Counted from the first letter of the stretch, positions 28,654 to 38,511 are shown. The stretch is DNA of 64,000 nt from Leadbetterella lacunae (GCF_042649125.1 NZ_JBHRYQ010000001.1:496001-560000); one strand, 5' to 3'. Program-made: numbers and translations. Notes: generated by a model from the sequence alone, not told the origin.

Positions 28654-30042
28654 TTAATAAGCGTTTTCTTCTCCTTTTATGGCATTATAAACTGTTATTA
28701 TAACTATTTTGATATCTAACCAAAATGTCCAATTTTCAATATACCAAATATCTAAATCTACTCTTTTTTGCATCATGTCATTAGTTTTAGTTTCTCCCCT
28801 AAACCCATTCACTTGAGCCCAACCTGTAATTCCTGGTTTGACCCAGTGACGAATCATGTATTTATCTATAACATTAAATGTTCTTAAATTGTGCTCATGT
28901 GCATGTGGTCTTGGCCCCACAACTGACATATTATTTAATAATACGTTTATAAATTGCGGAAGTTCGTCTATACTTGATTTTCTTAGAAATGCTCCTAGTT
29001 TTGTTATCCTTGGATCATTTTCTTTCGCTTGATTAAATTTTCCATTTTCAGTTACGTCTTTACTTTCCATTTTCATAGATCTGAATTTTATGCACTTAAA
29101 TTTTCTTCCATTTTGCCCCCACCTATCTTGCTTAAAAAAAACGGGTCCTTTAGAATCAAATTTTATTAATAATGCTATAATAGGAAATAGCCATGAAAAA
29201 AGAATTATACACAATATAATGGAAAATGTAATATCAAAAAATCGTTTTAAATACCTCCAATGTAATTCTTGTAAAGGTTCACCCCTTACTGCTATCAATG
29301 GGTACCCCGCAAATGTTTGGAGCTCAAATCTATTTTGATATAATTTGTGAAAATTTGGAACAACTTTGGTTCTAATTGCTTTTTGATCTGCATATAATAT
29401 TATTTCTTTCAACATATCGTGTGAAAGCCTATCAGAGGTAATAATGAAATCGTCGATCCTTCTACGTTTGTATTTATCAAAAAAAACGTCTAATGTTCCT
29501 AAATAAGGCATGTCATTTACTTCTGTAAGATCTCGAGTTACTATGCCTTCAAGTTTATATCCGTAGTGTGGGTTGTTTAAAATTTGCTCTACTATTTTTT
29601 TTGTAATATCGTTATACCCAATAATTATTACATTTCTTGTATTACCTCCTTTGATCCTATACCAGAGCAGAGCTTTTTTTAGAATGTAACTTTTACATAA
29701 TATAGAAATTGAGAAAATAGAAATATAATAGGCCAAGAATGTACGTGCAAATTCATGAGAGTTAAATAAAAAATATAATTGGCCGGCTATTATTATTTGC
29801 ACTAGAACGTTCTCTAGAAGCACTAGCATTTCACCTACAAATGTTTCAGTTCTAAACTCATCGTAAGCATTACTAATTTTTGTTGATAAATACCAACCGA
29901 TAATAAAGCCAGTAAAAATGAATCTATCTTGGTAGTGTATGCCTCTCTTACTTGCAATTGATGCAACTAGAAATGAAATAGTTAACAGTACTAAATCTGT
30001 AAAGAATCGTAAGTAACCAATTTTATTAAAATGCTTGAACAT
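28654..30042 (-). CDS. Undecaprenyl-phosphate sugar phosphotransferase, WcaJ-like
   Basis: 462 residues. It starts repeat-unit synthesis by moving a sugar phosphate to undecaprenyl phosphate. The N-terminal half has four to five membrane helices and a CoA-binding-like fold (VIIIGYNDITKKIVEQIL). The C-terminal catalytic domain has KRFFDITFSIILCIILFSWL, FKCIKFRSMK, DELPQFINVL and VVGPRPHAHEHN. Length and order match PglC/WbaP-type long enzymes. It is located far from the other assembly genes, at the 3' end of the locus. Confidence 0.93.
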   Translation of the reverse strand: MFKHFNKIGYLRFFTDLVLLTISFLVASIASKRGIHYQDRFIFTGFIIGWYLSTKISNAYDEFRTETFVGEMLVLLENVLVQIIIAGQLYFLFNSHEFARTFLAYYISIFSISILCKSYILKKALLWYRIKGGNTRNVIIIGYNDITKKIVEQILNNPHYGYKLEGIVTRDLTEVNDMPYLGTLDVFFDKYKRRRIDDFIITSDRLSHDMLKEIILYADQKAIRTKVVPNFHKLYQNRFELQTFAGYPLIAVRGEPLQELHWRYLKRFFDITFSIILCIILFSWLFPIIALLIKFDSKGPVFFKQDRWGQNGRKFKCIKFRSMKMESKDVTENGKFNQAKENDPRITKLGAFLRKSSIDELPQFINVLLNNMSVVGPRPHAHEHNLRTFNVIDKYMIRHWVKPGITGWAQVNGFRGETKTNDMMQKRVDLDIWYIENWTFWLDIKIVIITVYNAIKGEENAY

Positions 30043-30054
30043 ATATGACTTTTA

Positions 30055-31608
30055 TTATTTGCAGTAGCCGTCAGCATTTACATCTAGCGACCAAGTTTGT
30101 TCTTTAATTTTATAATTGTTTTGTTTGTACGGCCATGTGTTTCCTCCATCAGTACTTATTCTAAAATCGTAAACATTACCTTTTTGAAGTTTGTAAGTTT
30201 TTATTTTTGGATTTTCAAATGTAAAAGTTAATAAATCCCTCCATTGGTTTTTTTCAGGTATACTTATTTGGGTTTTTATTTGGGTTTTTAATAAAGATGG
30301 GCTTATGCTTGTTCCATTCGGACATTGTAATTTTAATTCAACTTCAACTGGATTGGGAGCTGGATTTAATTTAATGTTTATTGTTTCTTTGTTTACACTG
30401 CATGCATCTTTCTGATTTGATGTAAAAATAGCTTTTTCTAAATTCCCTTGCCTAAAGTCGCTATAGTCAAATATCTGAAGTTTTATATTACCTGTGTCAT
30501 CTCCGAAATAGTTTAAATTTAGAGTACTGCCATTATTTAAACCTACATATCCTGTCCGTATAATTTTATTTTCAGAATTTAATACTCTATAAAAATATGC
30601 AATATCTAAATCTGTGTAAGTTGTGTTAAATGTGAATATGGGTCCTTCATTACATATTTTTCTGGATCCACCAAAAATCCAATAACCGCTTTTATAAATG
30701 AATTTATTTACCCACCAACTCCCATCTTTTTTAAAAACAGGTACTTTTTTATTTAAATACCATTGGTTATTAGTTTCATTTAAATTAAAAACCTCTAAGC
30801 TGTCGCCTATTTTCCAAGGCAAATTATTTGTATTATTTGAATTTTCTAATAGGGCCATTTCTAATAAAAATGGCTTTACACTTTCTGATTTTATTTCCCA
30901 GTTTTGATCAATCACTTGTATATAGACCATACCAGCAAAATCTTTTACTTCTAAACTATTTTCTGTAGAAATATTTTCAGTATTATACGGTTTGATAATT
31001 CTCCCCCCTCCAGGCACAAAGCCCCTGCCGTTTCTATTAAACTGTACAACATTTAATTCAAAATTGGTGGATTGACTATTTTTCCATGTTGTTTCTTTTT
31101 GAAAAATTAATCGTGTAACAATTTGGTCTTTCTCATTTCTTTTTTCCCATATCAATGGTTTTGAATCTACAAGTAAACTATCGCCAATTGCACCATTTTG
31201 AGTTGTTTTTTTTGAAGCTATTCTAAAGGAAAAGACTAAATTATTTTTCCCAATTGCCTCAATGTTAAAGTACTTACTTGTATAAATATCCCCTCCAATT
31301 CGGCAATTAAATTTAAATGGTGAACTTTTTGATACATTAATATTTTCAGGTATGGCTAAAGTGAATTTTCCATCTTCAGATTGAATTATTTTTGGATCTC
31401 CCAAAATATTAACAATTTTTTGTTTATCTGGTCCAATTACATCAAGGTTAATGTTTGTAGGGATATTACTTAAATAATCATAGGCAAGGAATGAAAATAA
31501 ACCCTCCGCAATTGGGATTTTAAAAGTTAGCGTAAAGTTTTCTAGGGGATTTTGGCAGGATAGTGTCAATGTTAAAAATATCAAGTATATGTATTGTTTG
31601 AATCTCAT
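30055..31608 (-). CDS. Large lipoprotein, module 1 (paralogue of 33912-35525)
   Basis: About 517 residues from the ATG at 31608 (MRFKQYIYLIFLTLTLSCQN), which gives a clean lipobox with Cys18; an upstream ATG at 31632 adds eight residues. The body is beta-rich. Its early section (INLDVIGPDKQKIVNILG) lines up with the second lipoprotein (VIFKLSGPGKDLLLDDIG). The end (DVNADGYCK) is Asp/Gly-rich. It pairs with the barrel protein immediately upstream. Function unknown; the location suggests a surface role tied to polysaccharide. Confidence 0.7.
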   Translation of the reverse strand: MRFKQYIYLIFLTLTLSCQNPLENFTLTFKIPIAEGLFSFLAYDYLSNIPTNINLDVIGPDKQKIVNILGDPKIIQSEDGKFTLAIPENINVSKSSPFKFNCRIGGDIYTSKYFNIEAIGKNNLVFSFRIASKKTTQNGAIGDSLLVDSKPLIWEKRNEKDQIVTRLIFQKETTWKNSQSTNFELNVVQFNRNGRGFVPGGGRIIKPYNTENISTENSLEVKDFAGMVYIQVIDQNWEIKSESVKPFLLEMALLENSNNTNNLPWKIGDSLEVFNLNETNNQWYLNKKVPVFKKDGSWWVNKFIYKSGYWIFGGSRKICNEGPIFTFNTTYTDLDIAYFYRVLNSENKIIRTGYVGLNNGSTLNLNYFGDDTGNIKLQIFDYSDFRQGNLEKAIFTSNQKDACSVNKETINIKLNPAPNPVEVELKLQCPNGTSISPSLLKTQIKTQISIPEKNQWRDLLTFTFENPKIKTYKLQKGNVYDFRISTDGGNTWPYKQNNYKIKEQTWSLDVNADGYCK

Positions 31609-31650
31609 ATTTTTTAAAGATATTTTTCGCATTTAAAATTAAATTATAAA

Positions 31651-32340
31651 TCAATTTGAACCAAAATTAAGTTCAATGCCCACTTGAGGATAAAAACTAT
31701 AATTTCTCATATTTTTTTCAATAGTTTTTATATCAGTCTTTAAATTTGTCGTTTCTAAAAAACCGGTATAATTTACATGTAAGCTTGGATGACCCATATA
31801 TGTTAAACCAAGTATTCCTCTTGTATTTATTTTGCGTATTTCTTTAATTTTACCTAAATATACTCTAAAAAAAGGTTGGATGTCACTCCAATTAATTTCT
31901 AAATTAATTGGTCCAAAATCCTTTGGTTGAATTTGTAGTCCCTCAGTGATAATTCCAGTTGTACTTTCAATTCTAATCTCATTTTTATTCCAAGCTAAAA
32001 ACGTAAAACCACATTCTAATTCCAACCATTTTTTCCAATTTTTGTGAGATATGCCAAAGTCTAATCCTGTTCGTTTTATTTTCGGAAAAATACTCACATA
32101 GGTATTCTTTTCTAAATCAACTCTTTTGGGTCTATTGTATCCAATATGACTAAACTGTGAATTGAAAGTAAAATTATTTTTTAATTTTATTTTTAAAGAT
32201 CCAAAAATACCTACTGATGATATACCCAAACCGTATGATTTATTTATTGAGCTCCAAGTTACTTTATCTTGAGCTAAAGTTTTAATTGGTATTAACAGGA
32301 GGTAAAATAGTATGATTTTAATATTGAAATTATGCATCAT
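31651..32340 (-). CDS. Outer-membrane barrel-like protein, module 1
   Basis: 229 residues with a signal peptide (about the first 23 residues, ending KTLAQ). Strand-rich body, closing with YSFYPQVGIELNFGSN. Its C-terminal half parallels the second barrel gene: both have a G-x-YLGxP-like segment, a T-x-IE-x-N-x-R segment and a final strand with YP/WPxLxL. It is followed 19-43 bp later by its lipoprotein partner. Confidence 0.65.
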   Translation of the reverse strand: MMHNFNIKIILFYLLLIPIKTLAQDKVTWSSINKSYGLGISSVGIFGSLKIKLKNNFTFNSQFSHIGYNRPKRVDLEKNTYVSIFPKIKRTGLDFGISHKNWKKWLELECGFTFLAWNKNEIRIESTTGIITEGLQIQPKDFGPINLEINWSDIQPFFRVYLGKIKEIRKINTRGILGLTYMGHPSLHVNYTGFLETTNLKTDIKTIEKNMRNYSFYPQVGIELNFGSN

Positions 32341-32441
32341 ATACCGATAAATAAATTGGCTTTTTTTTTCTTGTCAATGTGAAAAAGTTTAGTAAGATTT
32401 GAGTGTTCTAATTATTTACTTATTACTAAAACTTGATACCC

Positions 32442-32534
32442 ATGGAAGATAAATCAAACTATCTGGAAACTTTATTAGTAAGAGTATTTGTAATATTATC
32501 GCTATCCATTGTAGCATATTATTCATTTATCTAA
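32442..32534 (+). CDS. 30-residue single-helix membrane peptide, tentative
   Basis: ATG to TAA frame beginning MEDKSNYLETLL and then hydrophobic (VRVFVILSLSIVAYYSFI). It sits between two minus-strand transcripts and overlaps the plsC end by 8 bp. The charged start plus one membrane helix is typical of small membrane proteins, but nothing else supports it. Confidence 0.25.
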   Translation: MEDKSNYLETLLVRVFVILSLSIVAYYSFI

Positions 32535-33315
32535 ACTGTCGGATTAAATTCCACCGAGAGCGAGTATTTAGGTTTGCATGTTGTTCTGCTTCTTTTCCGA
32601 GCACTTCTTGCATCATCTCAAATACTCGCTCTTTTAATTTTGATACATCAGCAATAGACATTCCACGGGTAGATAATGCGGGCAGTACAGTAACTTCACA
32701 CGTATGTCGATAGATATATTTTTGTGGGAATTCTGGCAATATTCTGTGGTTTGTTTCCAATAAAAAAGGTACAATTGGTACTTGTTTTTTTATTGCCAAT
32801 ATAAATGCTCCATCTTCAAATGGTGCCATTAGGGGAGGACTTAAAGATCGAATGCCACCTTCTGGAGCAATAACAATAGACTGCCCATTATCTAAACATT
32901 TCATGGCTTCTAAAAGGCCTTTCTGTTTCGAAGTGTTGCTGTTACGATTTATTAAAATATGCATTTTAGTAAATATTCTACCATACAATGGAAGTTTGCC
33001 AATTTCTTCTAAACCAATGGTTTTAAATTGGTTTGGTATTATATTGTACATAGAAAAATTATCAAATGATGAAAAATGATTACCACAATATACATACCCT
33101 TTGTTTGGTTGTGGTTCAAAATACCAATCTATCCTCATTTTTATTCCAGATGCCTTAAGAAAAATTTTAACCCAAGTTCTGTGTAATTGCAAAAGTCTTT
33201 TTTGAGGATTAGTTCTAAAGGTAACAGAAAGCATAACTGGATATAAGCATAAAAAAACTATTACTGCGATACATACACACCAAGCCGTGAAAATTGCATG
33301 ATTTAGATTTTTCAA
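32527..33315 (-). CDS. 1-acylglycerol-3-phosphate acyltransferase-like, PlsC family
   Basis: 262 residues. An N-terminal membrane helix (AIFTAWCVCIAVIVFLCLYPV) is followed by the acyltransferase motifs: H-x4-D in NHFSSFDN, the arginine block INRNS, EGGIRS (family PEGTRS) and VPIVPF. It probably acylates a lysophospholipid or a related acceptor at the inner membrane. It overlaps vanZ by 4 bp (ATGA), so the two are translationally coupled. Confidence 0.85.
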   Translation of the reverse strand: MKNLNHAIFTAWCVCIAVIVFLCLYPVMLSVTFRTNPQKRLLQLHRTWVKIFLKASGIKMRIDWYFEPQPNKGYVYCGNHFSSFDNFSMYNIIPNQFKTIGLEEIGKLPLYGRIFTKMHILINRNSNTSKQKGLLEAMKCLDNGQSIVIAPEGGIRSLSPPLMAPFEDGAFILAIKKQVPIVPFLLETNHRILPEFPQKYIYRHTCEVTVLPALSTRGMSIADVSKLKERVFEMMQEVLGKEAEQHANLNTRSRWNLIRQFR

Positions 33316-33686
33316 AATTGAAATCTGTATTGAAAAAAACGACCTATAATATAGCCAACAAATGCTCCAATTAATGCAACAATTATATCGTAAATATCAA
33401 AATGACGTTGTGGTAAAAAAAACTGAACAAATTCTGCAGCAAAAACTAATACCAAAGAAAACCTTAGAAAAGGAAGAATTCCTGCAAAAATATTTGGAAG
33501 CAAAGGTGCTATTATCCCTAAAAGTAGGAAAGGAATTGAAGTTCTCCATATGCCGTGTTGATTAGTCCAAACGGATAACCAGTCAGGCAAAAACGCAGCT
33601 TGACTTAAATCAGGACTTGGTAGCCAACTAAAATAAAATACAGAGGTGATAAGGAGCAGGAAGACTGCAGTAGTTAAATTTTTCAT
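33312..33686 (-). CDS. VanZ-family membrane protein
   Basis: 124 residues with four hydrophobic segments. The family pattern is visible in LVFAAEFVQFFLPQRHFDIYDIIVALIGAFVGYIIG (read in parts: EFVQFFLPQRHFDIYD). VanZ-like proteins are of uncertain function. Here it is the first gene of a two-gene unit with plsC. Confidence 0.85.
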   Translation of the reverse strand: MKNLTTAVFLLLITSVFYFSWLPSPDLSQAAFLPDWLSVWTNQHGIWRTSIPFLLLGIIAPLLPNIFAGILPFLRFSLVLVFAAEFVQFFLPQRHFDIYDIIVALIGAFVGYIIGRFFQYRFQF

Positions 33687-33828
33687 GTTTAATTATAATT
33701 TTCATGTAATTTCCAAAAAGATTTTTTCGGAAATTTTAATCACTCTAGTTTAAGTATTATTCTTTGCAAAGTTTATTGGTTTTAATTTTAACCAATATTT
33801 CTAGAATTGATTTAAAGTGAAATTCAAA

Positions 33829-33882
33829 AAAAAGCACAAAACAGGTCTAATTTTAAAAACATCTAATTTTTACCTGTTTTGT
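33829..33882 (-). terminator. Terminator of the second lipoprotein gene
   Basis: An 11-bp perfect stem ACAAAACAGGT/ACCTGTTTTGT with a 25-nt loop and a T8 run on the minus strand. It separates module 2 from vanZ-plsC. Confidence 0.75.
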
Positions 33883-33911
33883 ATCTGTTTTTATTATTGT
33901 TTTATTTGAAA

Positions 33912-35525
33912 TTATTTGCAATTGGCTACTTTATAAATGGCCTTGTATGTAATAATATCTTTACTTGCATTAAAAGAGGTAGTTGCCTCTATTCCATCAG
34001 ATCCATATGGTATTGCTACTGATCCATTTCTGTTAAATTTTACATTTCCTCCTAATAGTTTATTGTCATAATACATGTATACTATGTAATTTAGGTCTTC
34101 TGTTACTTTAATATTTGCTTTACCTGCACTCATATAAAAGTATTGAGAAGTAGAGCCAGTAGGGTCAAGTAGGTATATCCATGCTGATGGTTTTAAAACT
34201 ATGCTTTGATTTTGGCAAATTGCAGAAAAGTTTATTTCAGTTTCTACACTTTTTAATGGGGAACTAACAGTAATATCAATTGGTACATTTTTTACAGCAC
34301 ATGGATCGAATACTGCGGTACTTCCAATAGTTTTTCCCGTTTTGTCTTTTACCACCATTTTCATGTTTGTTCTTCTTGGATTTATTATAGTAGATTTACT
34401 TTTATTTCTGACATCAAAAAATGTGGATGAGATAAATATACCTTTTGAGTCATACAATTCACCCTTATATCCAGATTGGTATGTGTCTGTGTTAGAATTT
34501 GTGATGATATCCACATAATAGTTTGAACATTTTGGACCTAATCTATAAAAAAAATCTAAATTCCAGTAGCTAAGATGGCTGGCATAAAATGTAGCTATTA
34601 AATTCCCATTCAAATCCTTTGAAACTACGGCTTCTCCCTCTTGCTTCCATTTGCCTGTTTCAGTTTCATAGCTCCATGTTGGAATTCGTGTTCCTTCTTT
34701 TAAGTTTTCTCCGGTTTCGGGGTTAACGATAGAAGGTGATACTGCAACCTTAACCTCCAAAGGTTTTGAGAAGTTTTTTATTTCTTTTCCGTTGGCTTCC
34801 ATATTCACAGCTACAAAGCCAGCTGTTACAAAATTAACAGCCTGCTCGTTTCCATTTGATAAAGTAACGTTTTCTTGGATAAAACCTCCAGGAAATGCTG
34901 CCATTGATTCAGGCTCAGAAGCATTAAAAACGACCACCTCTGCATTCAAATTTTTGGAATCTATAGCTTTGCCCGATGCATCACTTACTATTGTTCCCGT
35001 TTCCAATTTTAACTCTGCAACTTTAAGCTTTTCTGACTCTACAGTAATTTGACCACCACTAACCGGTACCACCACCTCTTTACAGGCTACACCTTTAGGT
35101 GGTTCAGTCAAATTTACAAGTTTAACTTCAAATTTTTTAGGCTCTGTATCTACAATTGTAAATGTTTGGGCTGTTTCTAAAAAACCAGGAGCACTTACAG
35201 ATAGTGTAAAAACTACGGGGTTATTTTCAGAAGGGGTGGAACCATTTGTTAGAACTAAAGAAAGAGCATTACCTATAATTTTATAATTTTTTCCGCCAAT
35301 GTCGTCAAGTAATAAGTCTTTTCCAGGTCCCGATAATTTGAAAATTACATTTGATGGTAGAATAATACTGTTAGCATTGGCATTTGTTAATTCTATTAAT
35401 ATCGGTGATTTGAAAAATTCATTGTTAACTACCAAATTTACGCCTTCAAATGGGTTTAACTTTTTACATGAATTTATTGTGACAATAAAAAGAAGGGATA
35501 TATATAATAATATTTTATTTTTCAT
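33912..35525 (-). CDS. Large lipoprotein, module 2
   Basis: 537 residues, lipobox in IVTINSCKK (Cys20). Early Ig-like strands (VIFKLSGPGKDLLLDD; VFTLSVSAPGFLETAQTF) are followed by a segment with PVSGGQITVESEKLKVAEL. The middle (TRIPTWSYETETGKWKQEGE) resembles ZU5/PKD-like extracellular modules. The C-terminus repeats short Ig-like strands. It is a paralogue of the lipoprotein at 30055-31608. It follows its barrel partner by 48 bp and ends at a terminator. Confidence 0.7.
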   Translation of the reverse strand: MKNKILLYISLLFIVTINSCKKLNPFEGVNLVVNNEFFKSPILIELTNANANSIILPSNVIFKLSGPGKDLLLDDIGGKNYKIIGNALSLVLTNGSTPSENNPVVFTLSVSAPGFLETAQTFTIVDTEPKKFEVKLVNLTEPPKGVACKEVVVPVSGGQITVESEKLKVAELKLETGTIVSDASGKAIDSKNLNAEVVVFNASEPESMAAFPGGFIQENVTLSNGNEQAVNFVTAGFVAVNMEANGKEIKNFSKPLEVKVAVSPSIVNPETGENLKEGTRIPTWSYETETGKWKQEGEAVVSKDLNGNLIATFYASHLSYWNLDFFYRLGPKCSNYYVDIITNSNTDTYQSGYKGELYDSKGIFISSTFFDVRNKSKSTIINPRRTNMKMVVKDKTGKTIGSTAVFDPCAVKNVPIDITVSSPLKSVETEINFSAICQNQSIVLKPSAWIYLLDPTGSTSQYFYMSAGKANIKVTEDLNYIVYMYYDNKLLGGNVKFNRNGSVAIPYGSDGIEATTSFNASKDIITYKAIYKVANCK

Positions 35526-35573
35526 TTGAGTATGTTTATTTAGTTAATACTTTTTATTTTAAGTAAAGGCTAA

Positions 35574-36239
35574 TTAAAGCTTTACCCTAACTTTTAAATT
35601 TAAAATAGGCCAATATCTCCAATCTCTAGTATTTTCTTCAATTTTTGTAAGTTCCTCAGACATATCTTTTAGCCTTTTTGAGCCTTCTAAAGTTATTTTA
35701 GGTTGAGATAAATAAATTGATCCAATATCAACTCCAAATCCTATACGTTTTTTCGGTATTGACCTTCCGATGCTTAGCATTCCGAAAGGAGCGAATGACT
35801 TACTATAGTCCATTTCAAATAGAACATCGCCAATTTCTTCACCTGTAAATGTATTTCCATTTACTTCATACGAACCTTTTGGCCCAAATCTCATAGAAAA
35901 CTTATTGTCAAGTAAATAAGTAAAGCCACCTACTAAATTAATTAGTCCGTTTTCTTTAGGAGAATACGCTAATGATAAACTTGGTAAAGACATGTTTAAT
36001 TTGCCTTTTAAACCAAGATCCTCTCCTCCCAGATTAAGTGTTTGATTTAAATTGTAAGCAAAAAACGCATAGGAAATACTTGCAGTCAATTTTGGTTTAA
36101 ATTGATAAGTAAATCCAATTCCAGGGGTAGAACCGAGATTTAAAACTAGGGCAGATTTTGATTGATTTACTGGATTTTGTGCTTGTGTGAGAAATACACA
36201 AAATATTAAGCCAGATAGTAGGTATAATTTCATTTTCAT
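35574..36239 (-). CDS. Outer-membrane barrel-like protein, module 2
   Basis: 221 residues, signal peptide MKMKLYLLSGLIFCVFLTQAQ. A typical small barrel composition (IGFTYQFKPKLTASISYAFF) with a final strand ILNLKVRVKL. The C-terminal third matches the barrel at 31651-32340. It is the first gene of the module 2 transcript. The MITE-like copy 2 sits 145 bp upstream. Confidence 0.65.
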   Translation of the reverse strand: MKMKLYLLSGLIFCVFLTQAQNPVNQSKSALVLNLGSTPGIGFTYQFKPKLTASISYAFFAYNLNQTLNLGGEDLGLKGKLNMSLPSLSLAYSPKENGLINLVGGFTYLLDNKFSMRFGPKGSYEVNGNTFTGEEIGDVLFEMDYSKSFAPFGMLSIGRSIPKKRIGFGVDIGSIYLSQPKITLEGSKRLKDMSEELTKIEENTRDWRYWPILNLKVRVKL

Positions 36240-36374
36240 AAGCTTTTTTTTATGAAAGTTATTACTAAATCTTTTTGATTTATTAAAACTTTGGTGACTT
36301 TTATTAAGCGGTAAACTTTATGTGAATTTTCTCTGAAAAAAAAATATTTTTTTTAGTAAATCTCTTTTTTAACA

Positions 36375-36744
36375 TTAAAAAATTACTGTCAAACGGGTAA
36401 ATAAAATAGAAAATAAATCATTAGATCGCCCTGCACTGTTTGAGCACTGTTAAAATTCTTTTGGGAAGTATATTTTTATTAGAACCTTGACAATAAGAAT
36501 TTTAATTGTGCGAGTTTGCAGGACGATCGGCCGCTGCCGTGCAGTTTTTTTTTGGTGGTTCGCCACTCCGATTCGTTTTTTTTTGAAGGGTCCGGCCTAC
36601 CGGAAAAATGGAGGCCCCGCTGGCAGGCGACCCAGTTAATGAAAGGGGGTGTTTTTCAAAATGTTAAAAAAATGGCTTCAATGGTAGGTTTAAGCTATGT
36701 TTTCTTTAAAAATAAAATTTGCCCGTTTGACAGTATTAAAAAAT
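36375..36744. mobile_element. MITE-like element, copy 2 (352 bp plus 9-bp target duplication)
   Basis: The element spans 36384-36735 with ends TACTGTCAAACGGG and CCCGTTTGACAGTA, a perfect 14-bp inverted repeat. It is flanked by TTAAAAAAT on both sides (36375-36383, 36736-36744). The two outer segments are nearly identical to copy 1. The middle has an extra GC-rich block (around 36523-36605, including CGATCGGCCGCTGCCG and GGGTCCGGCCTACCGG) absent from copy 1. It sits between rfbD and module 2. Confidence 0.85.
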
Positions 36745-36775
36745 AAGATTGTTTTAATTAAAAAAAGAAGTTTAT

Positions 36776-37621
36776 TTAACTTTTTAAAGAAATTTTTAGA
36801 CTCTCTCTCCAATAAGGAATCTCTAAGTTAAATTTTGTTTTGATTTTGCTTTTATCCATGGCACTAAATGCTGGTCTTTTTGCTTTTGTTATGTATTCGG
36901 ATGTTTTAATAGGATTTAGTTTTATAGATATGTTTGATATTTCAAATATTGCACTTGCGAAATCAAACCATGAGATTGCTCCTTCGTTGCTGTAATGGTA
37001 GAGTCCGTATTCGGTTTTGTTTGAAGTTATTATTACAAAAATAGCTCTCGCCAAATCTACACCATAAGTCGGAGTACCAATTTGATCAACTATTACACTT
37101 AATTCAGTTCGGTCATTTGCCAAGCGAAGCATGGTTTTCATAAAATTTCCGGCAAATTCAGAATACAGCCAACTCGTACGCAAAATATAATAGTTGTCTA
37201 ATACTTCAGCTACCCGATGTTCACCTTCTAGTTTTGTGCTTCCATACACACTAATAGGACAGGCTATATTTTCTTCGTCTAAAAGTGCTGGAATATTCCC
37301 TTCAAAAACGAAATCAGTGGAAATGTGAATTAAAGTAGCCCCAAACGCTTTACAAACTTCGGCTACATTTTTAGCCCCAGTCTCATTTATTGCTTTGGCA
37401 AGTTCTATTTCGTCTTCTGCTTTGTCTACAGCCGTATAAGCGGCACAGTTGATTACGAAGTCAGGCTCTTCATTCGTAAATAGCGTATTTAGTATATTTT
37501 GGTCTAATATATTTCCAATGATTTCGTCAGCAAAGAAAACATGGCTTATTGTATATTCTGCCGATACTTTTGCTAAACATTGTCCGAGCTGTCCGTTTCC
37601 TCCTAGTACTAATACTCGCAT
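36776..37621 (-). CDS. rfbD: dTDP-4-dehydrorhamnose reductase
   Basis: 281 residues. Last step of dTDP-L-rhamnose synthesis, NAD(P)H dependent. The Rossmann start is LVLGGNGQLGQCLAKV; STDFVFEG and the catalytic Y-x3-K in VYGSTKLEGEH are present. It abuts rfbA with a one-base overlap. A MITE-like element follows its 3' end. Confidence 0.95.
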   Translation of the reverse strand: MRVLVLGGNGQLGQCLAKVSAEYTISHVFFADEIIGNILDQNILNTLFTNEEPDFVINCAAYTAVDKAEDEIELAKAINETGAKNVAEVCKAFGATLIHISTDFVFEGNIPALLDEENIACPISVYGSTKLEGEHRVAEVLDNYYILRTSWLYSEFAGNFMKTMLRLANDRTELSVIVDQIGTPTYGVDLARAIFVIITSNKTEYGLYHYSNEGAISWFDFASAIFEISNISIKLNPIKTSEYITKAKRPAFSAMDKSKIKTKFNLEIPYWRESLKISLKS

Positions 37622-38481
37622 TATTTTATTAAATTTAATAAGTAAGTTCCATAACCAGACTTTACCAGTGGCTTGGCTATTTCAGCCAATTCTGATTTAG
37701 ATATAAACCCCATTCTATAAGCTACTTCTTCTATACAGCCTATTTTAAGCCCTTGCCTTTCTTCTATCACTTGTACAAATTGCCCTGCCTGCATCAGCGA
37801 GTTAAATGTTCCGGTATCTAGCCAAGCGGTGCCTCTGTCCATTACACCCACTTTTAATGTGCCATTTTCTAGATACACTTTGTTTATATCCGTTATTTCT
37901 AATTCTCCTCTAGGCGATGGTTTTATGTTTTTGGCTATTTCTACCACGCTATTGTCATAAAAATATAAGCCCGGTACAGCATAATTACTTTTTGGACTTT
38001 CTGGTTTTTCTTCGATAGAAATCGCCGTATTTTCAGCGTCGAATTCTACTACGCCATATCGCTCTGGGTCTTGTACGGGATATGCAAAAACTATTCCTCC
38101 TACAGGATTAGCACAAGACTGTAGCAATTTGCTTAAACCTGAACCATAAAATATATTATCGCCAAGTACCAATGCCACACTGTCAGAACCAATAAAATCA
38201 GCACCTATTATAAAGGCTTGAGCCAGGCCATCTGGGCTTGGCTGCTCTGCATACGAGAGTTTACAACCAATTTGAGAGCCATCGCCCAATAGTTTTTCAA
38301 AATGCGGTAAATCATGCGGTGTAGAAATTATCAAAATCTCGTTTATGCCTGATAGCATCAAAATAGACAAAGGATAATAAATCATCGGTTTGTCATAGAC
38401 TGGCATCAACTGTTTGCTTACAGCAAGTGTTAAGGGGTGCAAGCGTGTTCCTGATCCGCCAGCTAGTATTATTCCTTTCAT
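37621..38481 (-). CDS. rfbA: Glucose-1-phosphate thymidylyltransferase
   Basis: 286 residues. It makes dTDP-glucose from dTTP and glucose-1-phosphate. The nucleotidyltransferase signature is ILAGGSGTRLHPLTLAVSKQ; LVLGDNIFYG, EEKPESPKSNYAVPGLYFYD and WLDTGTFNSLM are typical RmlA blocks. Rhamnose is therefore a likely component of the polymer. Confidence 0.96.
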   Translation of the reverse strand: MKGIILAGGSGTRLHPLTLAVSKQLMPVYDKPMIYYPLSILMLSGINEILIISTPHDLPHFEKLLGDGSQIGCKLSYAEQPSPDGLAQAFIIGADFIGSDSVALVLGDNIFYGSGLSKLLQSCANPVGGIVFAYPVQDPERYGVVEFDAENTAISIEEKPESPKSNYAVPGLYFYDNSVVEIAKNIKPSPRGELEITDINKVYLENGTLKVGVMDRGTAWLDTGTFNSLMQAGQFVQVIEERQGLKIGCIEEVAYRMGFISKSELAEIAKPLVKSGYGTYLLNLIK

Positions 38482-38511
38482 TTTTTTTTCGTTTTACAAT
38501 GATTTATTGAG

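Noticed and set aside
36516..36746. A 76-residue frame across MITE-like copy 2
   Set aside because: It crosses the GC-rich core and runs through the element end into the flanking target duplication; not a gene.
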